Shown: positions 60,024 to 64,000 of the stretch, piece by piece
How the letters are laid out: each line of letters starts with the position of its first letter
How positions within the stretch are numbered: position 1 is the stretch's first letter
Assembly: GCA_017417585.1 (NCBI GenBank)
Contig: JAFPYX010000094.1
Span: forward strand, 1-64,000
DNA: 64,000 nt
Reading direction: 5' to 3'
From: Victivallales bacterium
Lineage (GTDB): Bacteria > Verrucomicrobiota > Lentisphaeria > Oligosphaerales > Oligosphaeraceae
Program-made: the position numbers and the translations under genes
The notes under the pieces: generated by a model
What the model was told of the DNA's origin: nothing
The model's database searches: none
The model's input: only the letters and a program-made list of their open reading frames with translations

Positions 60024-61208
60024 TTACTCCGGCTGATTGGTCATCAAATCCAGGACAATCGTCTCATCGCTGTCGGCGTGCAGCCAGATGCTGTCGTTGT
60101 ATTCCATTCCATCGGACATCACATACGACTGGGTGTCCGCGTCATAGTGGTAGGGCTGAAAGCGCGTCAGCAAGTCCGCGCGGCTACGTTCCGTCAGGCG
60201 TCCGAAGGGGCAAGCCAGGAGGTTCCAGCCCTTGCGCAGCTCGAAGGTCGTCGGCACAATGTTCGATGGCTGGATGACCACCGTCTTCCGCACTGTCACC
60301 GGCTCGGACTCCTCGTCCACCGCAAAAGTCGCGCACAATTCCACCTCCGTTTCGCGCTCGCAATACAGCGCGGTGAGGTTTCCCGCCGGATCCACACTGG
60401 CGGCCTCGGGATTTTCGCCCTCCACCGACCACTCCGGCACCGTCACAAAGCGGCTGCCCTCCGCCATCGTAATCAAAAAGACATAGACGCGCGAACTCCC
60501 GCTGGCAAGCGTGTCCGCGCCGACAATCTCCCCCGCCTCCGGCACGAAGCGCTTCTGAAGCGTCACCTCCACCACCGAGAGCCGCTCCTCGTGTTCGGAA
60601 CTCGTCGTCTCCAGCACCGTCGTCCGTCCGTCCAGCCAAAGATCCGCCAGATTCATGACAATCGGAGAACCCTGGCTAGATGGCTCGCGGCCGCCCGCAT
60701 AGCCCGTTTCGGAGGCATAGAGCACCTTCGCACCATCGGCAATTACCACTTGGGAGCCCTCGGGAATCGACAGCCAGCCGTGGACCAGATGCACCTGCTC
60801 CGTGCCCCAGGTCTCGTCCTCTTCCACAATACCCTCGTGGAAGACGTACTTCGGGTCGTTCAGCACCCAGATTCGCACTGTGAAGGACTCATCGCCCTCC
60901 TGGAGGGTAAACTCGTGCCAGCCATCGGCAAGTTGCGTGGAGTCGAACATCGGCTCCGCGACGCTCCAGCCATCGGCAACCTCGCCGTCCACCGTCAGCA
61001 CCGCGTCATCTCTCGCCTCCTCCGCCACTGGTGAAACCCGCAAGGTCCCCCGGTAAGGCAGCGATGCGTCTTCCGTCGGACGCACGTCCAACTGGATCGG
61101 CGTAAATTGAGTGTTCTTGACAGGCGAAAACGCCGCCCAGGCCGTCCCCAGACCGCCAGCCAGCCACACGCATAGCAAGAGAATGATGTTTGAAGAATTT
61201 CGTTTCAT
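60024..61208 (-). CDS. Secreted protein, N-terminal relative of the FGE proteins, C-terminal WNL module
   Basis: 394 residues from the ATG at 61208. Signal peptide MKRNSSNIILLLCVWLAGGLGTAWA nearly identical to that of the next two genes' type. Residues ~25-165 (LRVSPVA...LADGWHEFTL...VRIWVLNDPKYVFHEGIV...GWLSIPEGSQVVIADGAKVL) are the same beta module as in the gene at 61385-63157. A bacterial-Ig-like region follows (EWSVEGENPEAASVDPAGNLTALY). The end, LRKGWNLLACPF...YHYDADTQSY...SIWLHA, resembles the last module of the giant protease at 50287. It has no FGE domain. Likely a surface protein; function unknown. Confidence 0.75.
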   Translation of the reverse strand: MKRNSSNIILLLCVWLAGGLGTAWAAFSPVKNTQFTPIQLDVRPTEDASLPYRGTLRVSPVAEEARDDAVLTVDGEVADGWSVAEPMFDSTQLADGWHEFTLQEGDESFTVRIWVLNDPKYVFHEGIVEEDETWGTEQVHLVHGWLSIPEGSQVVIADGAKVLYASETGYAGGREPSSQGSPIVMNLADLWLDGRTTVLETTSSEHEERLSVVEVTLQKRFVPEAGEIVGADTLASGSSRVYVFLITMAEGSRFVTVPEWSVEGENPEAASVDPAGNLTALYCERETEVELCATFAVDEESEPVTVRKTVVIQPSNIVPTTFELRKGWNLLACPFGRLTERSRADLLTRFQPYHYDADTQSYVMSDGMEYNDSIWLHADSDETIVLDLMTNQPE

Positions 61209-61233
61209 GGTTTTCAATTTGCAAAAAAGACTT

Positions 61234-61353
61234 TATGAAAATCTATCCAAGCCCCAAGGGAGAATGTTCTTTCCCCTTCAGGAAATTTGAAACTGTCCGC
61301 GATTCACAAGACGCATGTACCTTGTACCCTGTACCTTGTACCATCCCAATTGC
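61234..61353. repeat. Array spacer repeat, copy 1
   Basis: About 120 bases shared with 63184-63304 with few changes (TATGAAAATCTAT, AGCCCCAAGGG, GAAACTGTCCGCGATTCACA) and ending in the heptanucleotide array TGTACCT, TGTACCC, TGTACCT, TGTACCA (61316-61343). It lies between consecutive genes of the array and marks the unit of duplication. Confidence 0.88.
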
Positions 61354-61384
61354 ACCGCGCCCGTCTCCCGCCCCGACGCTGCCG

Positions 61385-63157
61385 TTACTCCTGGGCCGCC
61401 GGAAGGCAGACGAGTCGAAACCCGATGAGGCTGTTGCGGTACGACGGGCCGTAGACGCTGCTGCTGCGGGACGCAGAACGACAGTCCTGCGCGACGTTGT
61501 TCCAGCTGCCGCCGCGTACCACCCGGGTGGAGCCCGAATCTGCCCCGGCGGGGTCGGTGACCGCATCCGTCGAGTAGTCGCCCCACCTGTCCAGGCACCA
61601 CTCCCAGACATTGCCGTGCATGTCGTAGAGCCCCCAGGCGTTCGGGAGGTAGCAGCCCACCTTGGTGTGCTCGCCATACCCGCCCTTGCCGTCGTTTCGG
61701 TTGTAGTAGTACCTCCCGACCTCCGCCAGGTTCGGGCATTCGTCGGTTGCGGTCAGGTTCTTGCCGGAGTTCAGGGCGGTCGTGGTCCCCGCCCGGCAGG
61801 CGTACTCCCACTGCGCCTCCGTCGGCAGGTCGAACTCCAGTCCCGTCTTCGCGCGGAGCACCCCGAAGAAGGAGGTGGCGTCCACGGCATGGCCCTTGGC
61901 GGGCCAGCCCGCACCGCCCTCCGCCGAGGTCCCCCGCAGGTCGTCGTAGGAGACCTGCTCCACGGGGCGCGTGTCGCCCTGGTATTTGGACGGGTTGCTC
62001 CCCATCACCAGCTCGTACTGCTTCTGCGTCATCTCGAAGACGCCGATGTAGCACGGCGTCAGAGTGACCTGGTGCTGAGTCTCGTCGGCACCCCGCCCCA
62101 GTTCGTCCTTCGGGCTGCCCATGGTGAAGGTGCCCCGGGGGATGCGGCGAAGCCACAGCTCCGTCGTCCGGCAGGCGTCGTCTGCCAAATTCGGACCGAT
62201 GGTGGAAAAGCGCACCGGGTAGCTTTCCGCCTCCGGCCCACCTGACAGATCGACGACCAGATAGTCCGACTGCATCTGAATACTCACGGCAAAAGCGGTC
62301 GAATTGAAATTCGGCATGTCTTTTCCTGCGTCCCAGACAATCTTGTACGGTCCCCCGGCAGCCAACGGAGCATCCAGACCATCACCGACCAGACTTGACA
62401 TCGGGACGGCCTGGCTGCGGACGAAGTCCCAGCCACTCACATTCGTCCAGGCTTCAATGGAAGGATCCGCCCCACATGCGAAATCCACCGAATAGGTGAT
62501 GTCCACCAGCCCGTTCCAGGGCCAACGCGGGACAACTGTCGCCCCCTGTGCGACAATCTCCGTTTCCTTCCCATCGCTTTCCAGCATCCGCGGGTGAACC
62601 AGATGGAAAAGAGAAAGCGCACCTAGCGCACTGGGCTGCACTTCGCCGGTAAAATTGGCGCCGTATGCCAGCAGTACCTTCGCGCCGTCCTCAAGCAGCA
62701 CCTGGCAACCCTCCTCGATCGAGACCCATCCGTTGACCAGATGGAACTTGTCGGCACGCCAGACCACCTTCCCATCCACGATGCCTTCCTGGAAGACATA
62801 CTTCGGGTCGTTTAGCACATAGATTCTTACGGACGACTCCTGGCCTGCCTCCTTCAGCGTAAAAACATGCCAGCCGTCCGCAAGCTTGGTGGAGTCGTAC
62901 ATCGGTTTTGTGCGGCTCCAGCCGGCGGCCGCCTTGCCATCCACCAGCAGAGTTGCGGCGGTTCCATTGCCGACCGCCTTCGGGGAAATCCGCAATGTCC
63001 CGCGAAAAGGCAGCGAAGCATTGGGTTGCCGGACATCCAGCGGGAAATGCTTCGATGACTGAGTACAAACCGACGCACCGACCGCCCAGACTATCCCAAG
63101 ACTGCCCGCAAGCCACACGCATAGCAAGAGAACTAGATTTAAAGAATTTCGTTTCAT
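61385..63157 (-). CDS. Secreted protein with C-terminal FGE/C-type-lectin-fold domain, candidate DGR target
   Basis: 590 residues, signal peptide MKRNSLNLVLLLCVWLAGSLGIVWA. Residues 25-170 are the beta module shared with the gene at 60024; ~200-340 are a further beta region. Residues ~345-585 are an FGE-sulfatase-type domain: PRGTFTMGSPKDELGR, VFEMTQKQYELVMG, FDLPTEAQWEYACRAGT, WGLYDMHGNVWEWCLD and VVRGGSWNNVAQDCRSASR, GFRLVC. The first catalytic Cys of true FGEs is replaced (SWNN), so it is a binding protein rather than an oxidase. The last ~35 residues before GFRLV differ strongly from the neighbouring paralogue in a pattern typical of diversity-generating retroelement targets. Confidence 0.87.
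   Translation of the reverse strand: MKRNSLNLVLLLCVWLAGSLGIVWAVGASVCTQSSKHFPLDVRQPNASLPFRGTLRISPKAVGNGTAATLLVDGKAAAGWSRTKPMYDSTKLADGWHVFTLKEAGQESSVRIYVLNDPKYVFQEGIVDGKVVWRADKFHLVNGWVSIEEGCQVLLEDGAKVLLAYGANFTGEVQPSALGALSLFHLVHPRMLESDGKETEIVAQGATVVPRWPWNGLVDITYSVDFACGADPSIEAWTNVSGWDFVRSQAVPMSSLVGDGLDAPLAAGGPYKIVWDAGKDMPNFNSTAFAVSIQMQSDYLVVDLSGGPEAESYPVRFSTIGPNLADDACRTTELWLRRIPRGTFTMGSPKDELGRGADETQHQVTLTPCYIGVFEMTQKQYELVMGSNPSKYQGDTRPVEQVSYDDLRGTSAEGGAGWPAKGHAVDATSFFGVLRAKTGLEFDLPTEAQWEYACRAGTTTALNSGKNLTATDECPNLAEVGRYYYNRNDGKGGYGEHTKVGCYLPNAWGLYDMHGNVWEWCLDRWGDYSTDAVTDPAGADSGSTRVVRGGSWNNVAQDCRSASRSSSVYGPSYRNSLIGFRLVCLPAAQE
61424..61528 (-). other. Putative variable repeat (VR) 1 of a diversity-generating retroelement
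   Basis: 35 codons (residues 544-578) before the constant GGGTTTCG...CTCGTCTGCCTT. Compared with the paralogue at 63375-63473, 18 aligned codons change the amino acid; at 16 of them both genes have a codon ending in C (for example AAC/TAC, AAC/CGC, GTC/TAC, AGC/GAC), as expected if both adenines of AAC template codons were randomised. CAG/CGG also fits A-mutation. Constant codons in between (CGC, GGC, TGG, GCG, CCG, TCG) contain no A. Confidence 0.7.
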
Positions 63158-63183
63158 GGTTTTAAGCTGTAAAGAATGACTCT

Positions 63184-63304
63184 TATGAAAATCTATCTAA
63201 GCCCCAAGGGGAAATGTTCTTCCCTCTTCCAAGAAATTTGAAACTGTCCGCGATTCACAAGACGCATGTACCTTGTACCCTGTACCTTGTACCATCCCAA
63301 TTGC
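63184..63304. repeat. Array spacer repeat, copy 2
   Basis: Same block as 61234-61353, with the heptanucleotides TGTACCT, TGTACCC, TGTACCT, TGTACCA at 63267-63294. Confidence 0.88.
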
Positions 63305-63344
63305 GCCGTGCCCCGTCCGGCCTGACCGAAGCCGAGGCTCCTTG

Positions 63345-64000
63345 TCAATCCGGAAGGCAGACGAGACGAAACCCGAGGTAGTCGTCGCGGAGCGACGGGT
63401 GGCTGTTGCCGCCGCGGTACGCGGAACGGCAGTTCCGCGCGTAGCGGTACCAGCCGCCGCGCGTCACCCGGTAGGAGCCCGAATCTGCCCCGGCGGGGTC
63501 GGTGACCGCCGACGCGGGGTAGTCGCCACGCCAGTCCAGGCACCACTCCCAGACATTGCCGTGCATGTCGTAGAGTCCCCAGGCGTTCGGGAGGTAGCAG
63601 CCCACCTTCGTATGCGCCTCAGAGTACCCGCCCCTGCCGTCGTTTCGGTTGTAGTAGTACCTCCCGACCTCCGCCATGTTCGGGCATTCGTCGGTGTCGG
63701 TGAGGTTCTTGCCGGAGTTCAGGGCGGTCGTGGTCCCCGCCCGGCAGGCGTTCTCCCACTGCGCCTCCGTCGGCAGGTCGAAGACCAGCCCCGTCTTCGC
63801 GCGGAGCACCCCGAAGAAGGAAGTCGCGTCCACGGCATGGCCTTTGGCGGGCCAGCCCGCACCGCCCTCCGCCGAGGTCCCCCGCAGGTCGTTGTAGGAG
63901 ACCTGCTCCACCGGGCGCGTATCGCCCTGGCATTCGGACGGGTTGCTTCCCATCACCAGCTCGTACTGCTTCTGCGTCATCTCGAAGACGCCGATGTAGT
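63345..64000 (-). CDS. FGE/C-type-lectin-fold protein, paralogue 2 (5' part beyond window)
   Basis: The frame is open to the window edge, where it reads YIGVFEMTQKQYELVMGSN, so the gene continues upstream; the internal Met near 63980 is not the start. 218 C-terminal residues are visible. Up to the variable segment it is about 90% identical to the paralogue at 61385 (shared FDLPTEAQWE, NSGKNLT, WGLYDMHGNVWEWCLD, DPAGADSGS), then diverges sharply over 33 codons before GFRLVCLP. Confidence 0.88.
   Translation of the reverse strand, partial: YIGVFEMTQKQYELVMGSNPSECQGDTRPVEQVSYNDLRGTSAEGGAGWPAKGHAVDATSFFGVLRAKTGLVFDLPTEAQWENACRAGTTTALNSGKNLTDTDECPNMAEVGRYYYNRNDGRGGYSEAHTKVGCYLPNAWGLYDMHGNVWEWCLDWRGDYPASAVTDPAGADSGSYRVTRGGWYRYARNCRSAYRGGNSHPSLRDDYLGFRLVCLPD
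63375..63473 (-). other. Putative variable repeat (VR) 2 of a diversity-generating retroelement
   Basis: 33 codons encoding YRVTRGGWYRYARNCRSAYR and onward. Variable positions are TAC, CGC, TAC, AAC, TAC, GGC, GGC, AAC, AGC, CAC, CTC, GAC, GAC, TAC and CTC: every one ends in C. Relative to VR1 it lacks two codons (before TGG and before CCG), so the two VRs may derive from different or diverged templates. The bases after it (GGG TTT CGT CTC GTC TGC CTT CCG) are a candidate homing-initiation segment. Confidence 0.7.

Noticed and set aside
61385..63157. Active formylglycine-generating enzyme (sulfatase maturation)
   Set aside because: The first catalytic Cys position reads Asn/Tyr in the two paralogues and no sulfatase gene is nearby; the fold is more likely used for binding.

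Overview
The window looks like a chromosome segment of a Gram-negative member of the PVC superphylum, most like Lentisphaerota or Kiritimatiellota. The reasons are two pseudopilins with the H-X9-DG C-terminal motif, a DUF1573 protein, tandem formylglycine-generating-enzyme (FGE) type proteins, a LolCD pair and LPS-type glycosyltransferases (outer membrane), high GC in coding DNA and AT-rich promoters. This placement is inference; no 16S gene is present.

Layout. 1-8.5 kb (minus strand): 3' part of a secreted protein, a HEAT-repeat protein, a DUF1573 protein, tRNA-Thr(CGU), a GNAT acetyltransferase, lolD/lolC and a 2-hydroxyacid dehydrogenase. 8.6-16.9 kb: serC, a Zn/Cd-type P-ATPase with its ArsR/SmtB repressor and operator, a GH78-type rhamnosidase, trmO and an inositol-phosphatase-like gene. 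17-25 kb: pgi, a DUF4175-like giant, mutY and an O-antigen ligase-like protein. 24.9-29 kb: ftsA, a strongly reduced FtsZ-like gene and an aldolase/dehydrogenase fusion. 29.3-33.6 kb: two pseudopilins with identical core promoters, an aminotransferase and a tiny ferredoxin. 33.7-44.6 kb: housekeeping genes (HI0933-type flavoprotein, rpsP-khpA-trmD-rplS, rnhB, pcnB, a DD-carboxypeptidase, GT2, phosphoesterase, heptosyltransferase, MBL hydrolase). 44.6-64 kb: large envelope and secreted proteins (alpha-2-macroglobulin, a C10 protease giant, a double GT-C protein) and a three-gene array of secreted proteins, two with FGE/C-type-lectin domains.

Most notable. (1) The FtsZ-like protein directly after ftsA keeps a degenerate GTPase half and a C-terminal FtsA-binding-type peptide but lacks the whole T7/C-terminal polymerisation half. 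(2) The last ~35 codons of the two FGE paralogues vary almost only at codons of the form NNC, as expected for targets of a diversity-generating retroelement. (3) The intergenic DNA carries at least two families of non-autonomous transposable elements with target-site duplications (9 bp and 8 bp), one nested in the other. (4) Spacers, often right up to the start codon, carry short tandem arrays of period 7 (ten loci, many different units) or period 9 (CTAG-led units). Two period-7 arrays and one period-10 array lie inside genes.
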